Below, one piece after another: positions 10,615-22,230 of a stretch of DNA of 64,000 nt (its first letter is position 1; every line of letters starts with the position of its first letter). The translations under genes and the position numbers were made by a program. A model generated the notes under the pieces. It was not told the origin of the DNA. It saw only the letters and a list, made by a program, of their open reading frames with translations, and ran no database searches. Origin of the DNA: Microvelia longipes (lineage: Eukaryota > Arthropoda > Insecta > Hemiptera > Veliidae); assembly GCA_018340805.1 (NCBI GenBank), contig JACMZG010001908.1:43998405-44062404 (forward strand), given 5' to 3'.

Positions 10615-11440
10615 TCACTATTCGCGTCACAATTCTTCATTTCAAAAGGAAAGTCTGCTCTCAGCAAAGTCAAGTCGATCCTAGCCAGTGCAAAGTCAGA
10701 TTCATGGGGCACAAGAATCAAACTTTTCGAAAGCAAAGTCATTCCTGTTTTATTATATGGAAGTGAAATTTGGGCCACACGGTATCTGGAGCCTATCGAA
10801 ATTATTCAATCAACTTTTATAAAAAATCTACTCCTACTTCCCAAAAATACTCCTCATCACTTTATTAGAATCGAGTGTGGCTTACTACCTTTGTCCTGTA
10901 CCGTACTTTCTAAAATTATTTCTTTCTGGCAAAAAATCTCTGATTTGCCTCAAAATCGCCTTGTGAAGATCTGTATTGAAAAATTTGAAATCGACTCTAA
11001 GAAATGCAATATTCCAAATTTAAATTGGTTTTCACAACTCAAAACAATACTAACACCCATAGGATCACAGAATGAACTAACCCTAACGTCATCTGATTTC
11101 CAAAAAAAATCTAAGATATTAAAAGAAAAGTTCCAAAATCATCATTTTTGCCTTGACATTAACAAAATATTTAATAGTAACTACTCCCAAATCTTCCGGC
11201 ACATTTCTTCATAGAAATTGTGAGTTCATTAGGAGAACAGTACTTATTTGTCCGCACAACTATAAATAAAACCCGACTCATCGCTCAATTAAGACTTGCC
11301 AACCAACTCCAGCCTAGAATATACCACAACTCCACCTGCCACATATTTGATTCGACCGAAACCTGTCCACGCTGCTCCCAGTATCCAGATTTTCTCTCAC
11401 ACTTACTCTTTTCTTGTCGCTCTCTATCCGAAAAATGAAG
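10615..11440 (+). pseudogene. LINE reverse transcriptase C-terminal region, frameshifted
   Basis: In frame 1, from about 10615 to 11214, the translation contains VLLYGSEIWATR followed by a stretch with LPKNTPHHFIRIECGLLPLS. This is the YG.E.W and P-rich segment seen after the polymerase domain of many non-LTR elements. A frameshift near 11215 moves reading to the frame of 11220-11438, which holds the terminal zinc-finger-like motif C-P-R-C followed by H and C (CPRCSQYPDFLSHLLFSC). The catalytic polymerase motifs lie upstream and are missing. It is a dead fragment with no host role implied. Confidence 0.8.
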
Positions 11441-11895
11441 TACCTACCCTATACTCACTACAAATCCTGACTTAACTTCTCTCCTGTCTGATATCGATAA
11501 AGATAAAATGGATGCTCTGTTCTACTTCCTTAACTATGCTCTTAACCTAAACCCAACAACCCAAAATTCTTAATTTTAGACACTATCTAATTTCCCTGAT
11601 TATCATAAAAAATAAATACTCATACTCTTCTAATACTCATACTTAATCATACAAATACATCTCATGTTTTTCCCTAATAATTAATATTTACAATTTATAT
11701 CTACACCCATATACCTCAACCCCCAGACCCTACATGTCATATCTACCCAAACTAATTGAGAAATTTAGTTTAATTTTACATATGTGTTAACCTTAGAAGC
11801 TCGCATTTATATTTTTTTCAGAATTTTATATTGCTATTTAATTTTGTAGAAGATTCATTTCTTGTATCAAATAAAGTTTATTATTATTATTATTA
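10615..11895 (+). mobile_element. 5'-truncated LINE inserted in A2
   Basis: Flanked by a perfect 14-bp duplication GTATACTATTACCT (10601-10614 and 11896-11909) that reconstitutes A2 when removed. It encodes the C-terminal part of a non-LTR reverse transcriptase polyprotein and ends in AATAAA and a (TTA)n tail (11871-11895). The 5' truncation, long duplication and simple tail all indicate target-primed reverse transcription. Confidence 0.9.
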
Positions 11896-12041
11896 GTATA
11901 CTATTACCTAATAAGTAAGTACATTAAGTTTCGTTTTAATCAGACAAGTATATTGATGATTTTTGTTTTGATTTATGGGGACCGTAGCGAATCCGATGTG
12001 ACGATGAAAAGCTTCGAGGTGCCCCGTACCCGATTTTTTTA

Positions 12042-12788
12042 GTAACAATAAAAAGTCATTTTTCATTAGTAACAATTTAAAGTCATTTAATTTACACATT
12101 TCTTTTGTTTCTTCTAATTCAATAAATCAGAGGCATAATTAAGATACAGTAACAACTAAATCTGACTTTGATCTATAAGGAACTTGTCGTGGGCATTTAC
12201 ACGCATTTAGTCATAATTCCTACACATGTTTCTTACTTACACGAGCTAGACAGCGAGACATTAGAGACACCCGGCTGAATGAGTGGGCACAAAACATGAA
12301 TACGCATTAGGCTATAAAAAAAACTTAACAGTATTTTAGCCATTATATTACTTGATTCTTGCTTAAATATTATCATTAAAATTCAACATACATATTAATA
12401 TATTAATTTGTAGACTACTGCATATATTTGCCATTGTTGTGACTTTTTATGCATAACTGTTCATTAATGTTTCCTTCCTGTATTCTAGAAGAGAGAAATT
12501 TTAGCTGTAACCAAAATAGCGTATAATAATAATACGCTAGACCGGTACGCTGCGTCGATGCAAGGGGACAAATTCGCAACACCCGCACATTCCCGAGGCC
12601 ACTTTGGGATGGATGTTCAACAACAGTTTGTCAAAGATACTAGTTTATGTAAGAGGCATACTGCCATAATGTAAGAATATTACAATGCATTAGTCTACTA
12701 CATGATTGGTTTACATTTTTAGCGAATTTTCAAAGGAAAACTGAGCTTACGAGATGATTTTTTGGAAGAGGGGAAGGGCCTCCCTGAT

Positions 12789-12790
<2 letters not shown>
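12042..12790. other. Anonymous DNA
   Basis: AT-rich, with a somewhat GC-richer patch at 12530-12610. The AGCGAATTTTCAAAGGAAA phrase near 12720 recurs elsewhere (38121, 59608, and in complement at 33211 and 38475), suggesting a decayed dispersed repeat. No gene. Confidence 0.4.
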
Positions 12791-12878
<88 letters not shown>

Positions 12879-12887
12879 ATATATATG
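12791..12887. repeat. (TA)n microsatellite
   Basis: An almost pure TA tract of about 95 bp with one TT interruption near 12867. It abuts the family F copy F1. Confidence 0.98.
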
Positions 12888-13290
12888 CGTGTGTTTGTGT
12901 ATGTATGAGATTTTTGTGTCCTAGATGTTTCTATAGGACACGATAACTTTCGAATGATTTCTTGGATCGAAATGAAACCTAGTACAGAAATCAACTTGGG
13001 TAATTTCCCGAACCCTATTGTCCATGAAATATGTGTGACGTCATTAACCCACAAAAATGACCCTACAAATATTTCAAATATCAGAAATGTTCATATAGTA
13101 TTTAGATTAGGCTGCAATTGTTTACACATATACTACTAAGTATGATTCACCAACATAAGAAGTTCCATTATATTATCATAATTTGTTCTGGTTTTATTGA
13201 TTGACATATATATGTGAAACAAAATATGTCATTAATTGACATAATGTAACTAATCAAGTTTTTTCACTAATACATTTGAAAATTCACTTA
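12888..13290 (+). mobile_element. Family F copy F1
   Basis: About 400 bp, collinear with 36868-37275: GTGTTTGTGTATGTATGAGA, AGACACGGTAACTTTCGAAT-type text, TGACGTCATTAACCCACAAA, a GGTTTTATTGATTGACATAT block and CAAGTTTTTTC near the end. The middle shares a module with family A (see findings). No coding frame. The class is unknown. Confidence 0.7.
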
Positions 13291-13794
13291 CATCGTGGCA
13301 GTATGCCATTTATATACACCAGTAATAAGACGAACTGATAAATTACAACCATTTGGACCCGAGCGCCGACGCCGGCGCCGAAGCCGTAAGCCTCTTGTTT
13401 TCTTTTAGTGGTACTATACCCTTTAAATAGTTTTATTCGCCTGGAACTTAGGACCTATACAGTACCACATTCCATTAATTTGATTAGTTTTATTATAAGT
13501 AAACGATTTATTTGGAAGATGACTATTTATTAAGTTATTACGGTTTAAAACATTATAAATAATTTAATCTTTTGCAACAAGAAGTGAAATTAAAACAACA
13601 GAACGGCTCTAACTCTCGGATTAACTTATATCTTTTTATAAATCTTCAGTTCTTAGCAAATGATTCTGCGTATAGATTCAAAAGAACGGAATAACTGTAT
13701 TATTACCTGTCCAGTAGTTCTATTATGGTGGGCCAATGGTTTCAAGTGGTTCGCGGTACACGTTTTAAAAATCTAAATACAATAAATAATGAAC
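13291..13794. other. Anonymous DNA with short CpG cluster
   Basis: Holds a sharp GC cluster at about 13357-13392 (GCGCCGACGCCGGCGCCG), otherwise AT-rich. No gene or repeat identified. Confidence 0.4.
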
Positions 13795-13960
13795 CTAGGT
13801 ACAGAGTAACTTGGAACTTTACCTCAATATATTGGATTCGTTTTGCTCGATCGTAGAAATTTAAAAAAAAAAATGTTTTATTCGGAGTGGTCACTCATCC
13901 AGGCACTGGCCTGGCTCGATGCTGCTTAACATTACTGATCCATTAAAAACAAACAATAGC
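13795..13960 (-). mobile_element. Family A copy A3, 3' end with 5S module
   Basis: Minus orientation. It starts with a degraded hairpin end (GGAACTTTACCTCA) and contains the 5S-like promoter segment at about 13889-13941, seen here in complement as GGTCACTCATCCAGG and CGATGCTGCTTAAC. Truncated upstream. Confidence 0.75.
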
Positions 13961-14122
13961 TTATAATTTAAATAAAATAAATAAACAATAGTAAATATGA
14001 TAGGATATCAATAAGAAACTTAGCATACTTATTTATGACTTAAAGAAATTAAGTTTACTAATTTTACTTAAATTTACTACTCATTCAACTTGATTGAATA
14101 ATTCTTGAATTTATAACAATGT

Positions 14123-14690
14123 TAAAAAATCGGGTACGGGGTACCTTGGAACGTTTTCTCAACACATCGGATTCGCTCATCCTCCCTGCATCGGACTCGC
14201 TTCGCTCGTCCTCAGATTATACAATTTACGAAATGTATACTACAACACGTTTTCGGACGAGCGAAGCGAGTTAATAAGTCCGTTTAAAGTAAATAATTAG
14301 TGAATAAATAATTAATACGTCCGTAAAGTAAATACGTCATTCATTCTCATTCTTCGTATGGTCACCCATACAGCACTGAACACGCTTAATGCTGCTTAAC
14401 ATTTATGATCCAATAAAAACCATAGATATAATTGTCGTATTGACACGGAACTTGATGTACTGATTTATTACATAAAGGTATATACTTGTATCGAATTTAA
14501 GCTCGATCGGATTATTTTCTGAATTTCGCCATTTAAAAAAAACGTAAACAAGTCATTTGATAAGTATTAAACTAATGCTGAAAATTAGATAAAACTTGGA
14601 ACATATCTAAGGCATATGCTAGTCTTAACATTTGGCACATGCATGCCAAATCTCAATCTTCCTATATATCTACGTAAAAATGCAGAACAA
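14123..14690 (-). mobile_element. Family A copy A4 with 5S module
   Basis: Minus orientation. The 3' hairpin end CGGGTACGGGGTACC is at 14131-14145. The 5S-like module is at about 14360-14411 (complement of GTTAAGCAGCATTAAGCG and a C-box-like GTATGGGTGACC). The middle body follows up to about 14690. A local inverted duplication of the CGAGCGAAGCGAG block occurs at 14190-14275. Confidence 0.85.
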
Positions 14691-15048
14691 CGAAATTTCT
14701 GTTTTATTTCTAAGAATTGACAAACCTGTAACTTATAGTATTTTCCCCTTTGCATTTATTATTACAAGTCAGAAAATGTTCTGAAAACTTAATCTCCTTA
14801 AAGTAGGCTAAATTAGGAGACTCGAATAAGCCTATTATGTATTTTCCCGACTTTATGAATACTGGGGGCGTCAGGAAGGTCCTTAAATTTGTTTTGTTAG
14901 GTCAAGACTTTATTCCAGCAGGAAGGATAAAATAGAATAAAAATTAGTAGAAGAACTTAGTCCTACAGAACTCCGCGGGAATATTGGGGTATGTTTGTAA
15001 AACATCTTTCTTTAGGTAATTTCTACACAACTTATTTGCATTTTTAGC
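14691..15048. other. Anonymous DNA
   Basis: No gene or repeat family recognised. Confidence 0.45.
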
Positions 15049-15345
15049 TACTCAGTGATAGTAACGGAGAGGTGAAAGATCACCTATCAACTTAGTGATA
15101 GTAATTACGGAGAGGTGGAAGATCACATAGCAACTTAGTGATAGTAATTACTGAGAGGTGGAAGATCACCTATCAACTTAGTGATAGTAATTACGGAGAG
15201 GTGGAAGATCACCTAGAAACTTAGTGATAATAATTACGGAGATGTGGAAGATCACCTATCAAGTTAGTGATAGTAATTACGGAGTGGTGGAAGATCACAT
15301 AGGAACTTTGTATTAGGATTTACAGAGAGGCAATAGATCACCAAG
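15049..15345 (+). repeat. Minisatellite, 43-bp unit, about 7 copies
   Basis: Units of about 43 bp with AGTGATAGTAATTACGGAG and AGGTGGAAGATCACCTATC. The last unit is strongly diverged. The unit contains the small inverted motif AGGTG/CACCT. Confidence 0.9.
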
Positions 15346-15599
15346 CAAGTAGGTCACGTTGTTGGATCCTTTTTGCTAACTGCCTTAAATAGAAGATAGT
15401 GTTCTAACTTATGAGTCCTGTGTGAGTGGGCATTTTGCATCAATTCCACAGAAGAGCTGTGACTTTACTAAAACTTTCTATAGCTTTAACTTGAAACAAC
15501 ACTTGAAACCATGAACAGAATCTTTATACTTTATACAAGCTACTAACAAGGGTTCTAAATTTTACCTAAACCCAAAGCTGCCTAAAAGGATCCAAAAAT
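15346..15599. other. Anonymous DNA
   Basis: No recognisable feature. Confidence 0.45.
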
Positions 15600-15800
15600 T
15601 TGCCTAACCCTTCTTTTATTTAGGGTTAGGGATATTTTACGTGTACCTAATATCGCACACTCTAGAAACCACTCGTTTGACGTCCCTTTCGATGGTAGGA
15701 CACAAGTAAAAATTTAATCTCTCCAATAAAATCCTTGAGACCCCGACAAGAATCGAAACCGTACTGTCTGGGTCAAATAAGAGAATCAGATAGCTCTCGG
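15600..15800 (-). mobile_element. Candidate tRNA-derived SINE relic
   Basis: On the minus strand a B-box-like GGTTTCGATTC (+ 15750-15760) lies about 40 bp downstream of TCCGAGAGCTATCTG, which resembles a degenerate tRNA 5' half. It is followed by a body ending near 15600 in an inverted CCTAACCC/GGGTTAGG pair. Only one copy is visible in the window, so assignment is tentative. Confidence 0.35.
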
Positions 15801-16224
15801 AAGCATACTTAATTTTAATTCCTCCGTCGAATTTAATTACGACCCGTTATAGACATCAAAATTAATTTATCTCTAAATCAGTACGAAGTGTATATAAGCT
15901 TTCTACAGTTGAATATTAAATCTAAATATCAAAAGCATTATCTAAATAAAATCAACATATAATAAGTTAATTAAACCAATTTGGGTCAATACGTATCATA
16001 TTTAATGATTGTAATTAAATTTAATTCATTATTTTCAAATAATTATAAACCTAGCGATTTGATAGAAGTATAACTTAATTAAAATTAGTTTATTAAAATA
16101 CGAAGCATAAATAAATTAAAAATATTTACAAAGATTGACTGGAATTATGTGACATCGATTTGTAATGAAATAATCTGCTGGAGCTTTTAGAGTTTATAGC
16201 CGCTACTTATTGCAGCTGTATAAA
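15801..16224. other. Anonymous AT-rich DNA
   Basis: No recognisable feature. Confidence 0.45.
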
Positions 16225-16232
16225 GTGAAAAT

Positions 16233-16552
16233 CATAGAGATATTATTATTAGAGGGGCCATATTGGTTAAAATTTTGAAACATCGAAAAAATAACCTGAC
16301 CACCTTCGCTAAAAATGTAATTTAATAATCATTATATAATTACACTAACGTATTTAAAAGAACGTTGAAAATACAAATCAAAACACAAACAATGTGCGGA
16401 AAGCTGAATACAATTGATTTATTATCACCTTCACTCACTCGTGAAGGAGGGTTCAATGAAGTTACACAGAGCCCCTGAGGGCCCCAAAACGATGTTTCAG
16501 GCCTTTCAATGTATTGAGATAGGCTATGCCCCCTCTAGTATATATCTCTATG
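16233..16552 (-). mobile_element. hAT-like MITE, family D copy D1
   Basis: 320 bp between CATAGAGAT and ATCTCTATG termini. The inverted ends continue as TATTACTAGAGGGG-type text. It is flanked by an 8-bp target duplication with one mismatch (GTGAAAAT 16225-16232, GTAAAAAT 16553-16560). The interior matches D2 and D3 in opposite orientation, including AGGGGCTCTGTGTAAC. There is no transposase. An 8-bp duplication with short inverted ends is the hAT pattern. Confidence 0.9.
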
Positions 16553-16560
16553 GTAAAAAT

Positions 16561-17398
16561 TCTTATAAGGAGGACAGTGGTCCGCAAGCCGGGTGAATTT
16601 TCTATGGATTGCTTGCTTTCTTGCTCACTAATACAGTTCTTCCTCTGGTTTTTGCTTTATGCTTTATTGTCGAAACAGTAAAACTTTTATACTTTTTCTA
16701 TAATACACAGCTAAAATCAGTTACCCGCGCGCTAAAAATCTATGAGGGCGAGAATTCTATGGGTTCAGACCTTCCCCCTCTACCTCATGCCAACCTCAAA
16801 TTGAAATCAAAACCTTGAGATGAAATTTCGTATGACCGTATCCTGCGGAATAAATAGAATAGAATATATTTATTGTTTTCAAGTATTACACTTATACAAA
16901 TAAGTTGACTTAACATATTAGTAAAAAATGACAGAAAATTGAAACATGTGCAACTGCATAAAAATAAACTGCTTTTAACTTAAAGCAAATAATAATTTCA
17001 AAGTAAAATTTGCCCTCAGGATATTAAATAGAAAAATAATTAAATGAGAAATTAATTTATTATTTAAATCTATTTTTTTTATTCTTTTTTAAACTGCTTG
17101 AACTGACCAAGTCTAACGAAAACGAGTTTGTTTAATATTTATTTATTTTTCTATTTATTCGTTTAATCATTCTTAGGCTGACATATTCAAAAATTAGTAA
17201 TTTTTTAATCACTCATTCAAATACAAAGATCTGAGTTTTAATAGATTTAAAAAGTAATAAATAAGATTTTTTGCCTTCGTTTTAGTGTTGATTTTAATTA
17301 TTAATGCAATATTAGTATTATCAGACATTTCTGAATTATCAGACATTTCTGAATTGTAATTGCTGATGTGTTGTAGTATAAGTTTGGATAATTATATA
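16561..17398. other. Anonymous DNA
   Basis: At 16579-16593 the 15-mer GGTCCGCAAGCCGGG also occurs at 26785-26799, suggesting a shared decayed element. A duplicated phrase CAGACATTTCTGAATT occurs near 17331-17357. The plus-strand frame 16609-16818 is not recognisable. No gene. Confidence 0.4.
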
Positions 17399-17500
17399 TT
17401 CTGAGGACGAGCGAAGCGAGTACGAATAAGAGAGGATGAGCATAGCGAATCTAATGTGTTGAGGAAAATTTCCAAGGGACCCCATACCTGACTTTTTAAA
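17399..17500 (+). mobile_element. Family A 3' fragment (A5)
   Basis: Only the last hundred bases of the A element: GAGGACGAGCGAAGCGAG, GAGGATGAGCATAGCGAAT and a degraded GGACCCCATACCTGA hairpin end. Confidence 0.8.
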
Positions 17501-18654
17501 TCATTTTCCTAGTTTTTTTAAACCTATCATATCTACTGATTTACATATATTTGCGAAGATCAAAAACTTCTACCTTTTATATTTCCTATGTATGAAGCAA
17601 TTACAAAGTGAAACATGCGCTTTAAAAATCAAAAAAAAATATAAAGCAATTGTGCTATTATATTTATTTAAATGAGTAACAATTAAATGAGCCAAAAACA
17701 CGAATTAAATCATAATTAAAATAAATTCAAACCATAAATAACAATTTGTTTAGAAAATTGAATCGAAACGGAAGCAATTGTAATTCAGTTATCCTAAATA
17801 CATACATAAAATTCCTTAGAAACCGGTCAGGAAAAAGATGTACTTTCAACATTCTTGAATTCTAATTGAAGACACTATAGAGGAAATTGTTTTTTCCTCA
17901 AGAAAATTCTATTCTGTTTGTGTTTCTGTATTATAAAATATAATAGAGAAAAGAAACAATCTTCACAATCTAATTTCAGCCAAACACATCATAATAAACC
18001 GTGATCGATGTAATTCACATTTATCTTTTAAATGTTGCCTTTCTTTTGACAACAAGAAAACGACAATCTAAAAAAGTTTTTATATTCATGCGAAAAATAT
18101 TCAAGGGAGATAATTTATAAAAAAATGTTTTTATTCTCTCAATTTCTTGAATTGACGTAAAAATAAATGTTATACTTTTGTCCTAACCGGTTCCTGAAGA
18201 TAATAAATGTATTTTGGATTACTGAGGGTGACATTAATTGTGTAAAAAATACTGCTGCGATCCTTTTAAAGGTGCTGAAATATAATGCTATCACAAATTG
18301 TAATTTGTATAACATTTATTTTACTCCTGAAATTAACGAAAAAACTAATGTATAACTTTCATGTATAGAGAAAAAAATATAATCGGCGTATACAAAGATT
18401 TATAATATTAAAAACTACGAGACAAAAGTGTGCTTTAATTTTATACGTTAGAAAATGTATTTTATTTTAATTATTTCGTCAAAAACATCTTCGGACTAAC
18501 TAAAACATAACATTAATAAAAGAAATTACTCACAATGAGAAGACTATTTAGACTTAATTGAAAACTAAATCTAATCAATTTGATAAAAATTAAAATCCCA
18601 TAATAATAATCAAATAATTAACAAACTTTACATAAAGCAATCACAGACAACTTA
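17501..18654. other. Anonymous AT-rich DNA
   Basis: AT-rich throughout. The plus-strand frame 18167-18355 has no recognisable domain. No repeat family identified. Confidence 0.45.
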
Positions 18655-18835
18655 AAAACTGATGAGATAGACGTAAAGAACAGTGTGGGACATGACATTA
18701 TGTCGAGCCATCAATGATGACGAATGTCGAATGATGTAACAGTTCCCAGATGTAGCACTGTATTTTGCTTGTTACATTTCCTAGGTGTCTCTCGCGCAAT
18801 TACATTTTGTTAAACAAAACTCGTGGACTTAACTA
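18655..18835 (+). mobile_element. Family H copy H3, ribozyme decayed
   Basis: Collinear with H1 from the hammerhead region onward (GACATGACATT, GAACAGTTCCCAGATGTAGC-like text, CCTAGGTGTCTCTCGC). The core reads CTGATGAG followed by a broken helix II and AGAAC instead of GAAAC, so cleavage is not expected. Sequence upstream of the core is missing. Confidence 0.65.
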
Positions 18836-19215
18836 TGAGAGTTAAACTTGCTTGAAACTATGATGTCACCGCTGTAAGATCAAGCTATAAATATACTCAG
18901 GACTCTGACCCGAATCTAAAGAGCTCGAGACTCGTTTACACAAAGAAATCAAATAATCTGTACTTTATCCTGGACATGGTCAACATCAACCACGATTTTT
19001 ATTAAAAACAAGATTTCAAAACACTGAGTTAATACGGACAAAGCTCGGAACAGAAATGCTAACGATTGAAATTAACTTACACGAATGACATACTCGTATG
19101 TAGAATGAAAATACAATATTCTGAATGTTATTGTAATTCTGATAAAGAGAATTTATTATATTAAGTAAGCATTTATATAACTTGTTAAATAAAGCTTTAA
19201 TATATATTACAGCTA
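18836..19215. other. Anonymous DNA
   Basis: No recognisable feature. The minus-strand open frame 19016-19300 overlaps the start of a MITE and is probably not real. Confidence 0.4.
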
Positions 19216-19815
19216 TAGTCCAATAGCCGGATCTGAAAAAATGTGACTCATTTTGTATTACTTCGAACCAAATAATAGTATATTTCTGAAAATATACCAT
19301 AAATTATGAAGAAAAATCATAGTCTGCCTATCCCTTCATATGATTGCGCATGCTTAAAATTTTAGAAAACCGCACAAATTTCAGTTTTTTTTAATAAGTA
19401 CTTCTCTGTGGGTCGTATGCAAAACATGAAGAGAAAATTTTTGGAAGGCGATAAAATGTTCTATAAAACGAGTGTTTAATCATCGAAATCGGATGACTAC
19501 AACCAAAGTTATAGCTCTTTCAAAAACACTGGAAAAATGGTTAAATCATGCAGTCATCAGATTTCTTCGGAAAAATATGGGCTTTTTGTGCATTTTTTGG
19601 CCATTTAAAAAATGTTATAACTTTAGTTATACTTATCCGATTTTGACAAAAAAGACACTTATTTTATAGAAAATTTTATCAGCTTTAAAAAAAGTTGACT
19701 TTATGTTTTGCACACGACCTACAGGGGCAACATACTACAAGAATTGGAATTTGTGCGATTTTCTAATATTTTGAGCGAGCGCATTCATATGAAGCAAGGC
19801 TCCACACTGGATATG
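19216..19815 (+). mobile_element. MITE family B copy B1
   Basis: Begins TAGTCCAATAGCCGG and runs through the family interior (GTGGGTCGTATGCAAAACAT, AAAGTTATAGCTCTTTC, TTGTGCATTTTTTGGCC). It reaches the right inverted arm only as far as GGCTCCACACTGGATA. In full copies the two arms are inverted repeats of roughly 130-150 bp. The right end of B1 is lost. Confidence 0.8.
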
Positions 19816-20543
19816 TTCTAAATCTATACAAATAAAACATTAAAAAGAACTAAGATTATCAGAGATATGCATCCTGCAAACAAGCCTTGCGTTAAAACTT
19901 AAAATGTAAACAGACGTGAAAGAATTTTAAATAATTAAATGTATAATTGGTTAAGTTGTCTAAAGCAAACAAATCAAGGATGCAAGTATCAAAGAGAAGG
20001 ACTGATTTAATTATTTAGTTTTATAGTTCAACATAAACGCATTCTAAAAGACGAAGATGGACAACTCTACATTTTAAATCTTTAAAAAAAGGGTTGTAAG
20101 ATAAACAAATTTTAATGATTAGAATTAAATCAAATACAAAAGCACTAAGATGTCAACAAACTATAAGGAAAATTGGCACCGATAACTGGTAAATAAGTAC
20201 ACTTGAAATAACTAGGTAACAATGCTTCATTGAGTTTAACTTCGGATGCATAGAGATCATAGGAAGGTCGACCTAATACACTAAACTAGACTAAACCCGA
20301 AATTCATCAGTTTATTGCGGGTTAGCATATTCTTATAAATTAATTTTCATGCGATATGCTACAACCTGAATTTTCTTCATTTCAAACATGAATTGTTCTG
20401 CTGCAAAAAGCCTAACTCAGGATACGCTTGTTTGTATAACAATAGATTATGTAACTAGGCAGTAAAATGAAATTGCATTAAAAAGGTTGTATTTACCGCA
20501 AGTTGAAGAAGCAATCGAAGAATCAGCTACCGTCGATACTTGC
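19816..20543. other. Anonymous DNA
   Basis: No recognisable feature. Confidence 0.45.
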
Positions 20544-20551
20544 TGTCTAAC

Positions 20552-20859
20552 CATAGAGATATAATACTAGGGGGGACACAGCCTATCTTAATACATTGAG
20601 AGGCCTTGAACATCTTTTTGGGACTCTCAGGGGCTCTGTGTAACCTCACTGAAACCTCTTCTAAGAGTGAGTTAAGGTTAAACAAATCAATCGTTGTCGG
20701 CTTTTCCCGCATTGTTTGGGGTTTGTTTCCTATTATAAACATTTTTATTTCACAATTTAATGTTTATTTCATCATATTAATAATTAAAGGTATTTTGGTT
20801 ACTTCATTGATGTTTCAAAATTTAACCGATAGGGCCTCTCTAGTAATAATATCTCTATG
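20552..20859 (+). mobile_element. hAT-like MITE, family D copy D2
   Basis: 308 bp with CATAGAGAT/ATCTCTATG termini and a perfect 8-bp target duplication TGTCTAAC (20544-20551 and 20860-20867). The interior is collinear with D1 and D3. No transposase. The perfect duplication suggests a fairly young insertion. Confidence 0.93.
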
Positions 20860-20867
20860 TGTCTAAC

Positions 20868-21621
20868 TAAGACAACAACACGTCAAAGAGAAGATAATTA
20901 AACCAAAATCAAATTTGCTGTAATTATACAAAGTAATTTGTGTGGATCCAATAATCAGATGGCAGTGATTAGAATAATGAACTAGATTTCTATAATATTC
21001 CTCTGAATAGTACATCTGTTGTGAATCAATTATTAAATTTAATTGCGTTGAAATGTTGTCGTAGGTCCAAGATTTCAACAATAGAATTACTGATGCCTTT
21101 ATCCTCCCTTTAAATAATTCTTTCTGAACAGATTCAACGCCTATTTCAATTTCTATATAAAAACCTTTATGCTACAACAATTTCTAAACCCAACCCAACT
21201 TCCCTATTTGGTTATCGTGACTTGTGAATTCTTTTGTACCGATTGAATTGAACCGGATAACTTCCAATAAAGTCGTAAAAGTTTTAAATACGACAGCTGT
21301 CCTGATAAAAGTTATGACCCTCTCTAGTTCAACTCATTTATGTTTACACTTTCAGGGTCTGACGCCCTAGTAATTAAATATCAGAGACATTAACGTATAT
21401 TTATAGACATTTTATGTGTAGTATTCTACGCCCCTGACAAAAAACTTAAAAAACTTGTTCATTGAAGACTCATATCACAACCAGTCTAGTTAGTGAACTT
21501 AGAATAGAAAATAAAAATTATGTTTAAGATATTCTGAACCAAATAAACTCTCAAATCGTTCCCTATTAATTAAAATAAAAAACACCGGGTCTCAAAATTA
21601 GTTCGACGGAAATTCGGCGAG
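20868..21621. other. Anonymous DNA
   Basis: No recognisable feature. The minus-strand frame 20863-21081 has no known domain. Confidence 0.4.
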
Positions 21622-22105
21622 TCAAATCGACCTGCACAATCCAATAAGTTAAGACTTATTGCATTGTGCAGGTCTTACTTTACAAAATCAAATCGACTGG
21701 TACAATCCAATAAGTTAAGACTTATTGCATTGTGCAGGTCTTACTTCACAAAATCAAATCGACTGGTACAATCCAATAAGTTAAGACTAATTGCATTGTG
21801 CAGGTCTTACTTAAATCAAATCGACTGGTACAATGCAATAAGTTAGACTTATTGCATTGCAGGTCTTACTTTACAAAATCAAATCGACTGGTACAATCCA
21901 ATAAGTTAAGACTTATTGCATTGTGCAGGTCTTACTTCACAAAATCAAATCGACTGGTACAATCCAATAAGTTAAGACTAATTGCATTGTGCAGGTCTTA
22001 CTTTACAAAATCAAATCGACTGGTACAATGCAATAAGTTAAGACTTATTGCATTGTGCAGGTTTTACTTCACAAAATCAAATCGACTGGCACAATTCCAT
22101 AAGTC
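21622..22105 (+). repeat. Minisatellite, 66-bp unit, about 7 copies
   Basis: Units of 66 bp with CAAATCGACTGGTACAATCC and CAATAAGTTAAGACTTATTG. The latter is a near-perfect 8-bp hairpin, so each unit can form a stem-loop. Because 66 is a multiple of three, one frame stays open as a 22-residue repeat (21798-22184), which I treat as incidental. One unit is shortened by about 10 bp. Confidence 0.93.
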
Positions 22106-22230
22106 TTTCCTGACACAATCAAAGTTTACAAGCATCCTATACTACTTAAAAATATTTGCAAAGACAAGGGAGTTGATTTTGTGAATGATACAAGGTGCTG
22201 AACACCAGCGAGGTAAACAATTTTTTTATT

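Larger units (their letters stand above)
10105..12041 (+). mobile_element. Family A copy A2, split by a LINE
   Basis: The 5' half (10105-10614) carries the A start (TTTTACTTTTTCTCA), the GTGTGTGTGT stretch and the core module. The 3' part (11896-12041) ends GCCCCGTACCCGATTTTTTT. The 5S-like segment is deleted in this copy. The two halves are separated by a LINE insertion flanked by a 14-bp target duplication. Confidence 0.85.

Noticed and set aside
21664..22184. Open frames with a 22-residue repeat
   Set aside because: Direct consequence of a 66-bp tandem unit without stops. No start context, signal or family.
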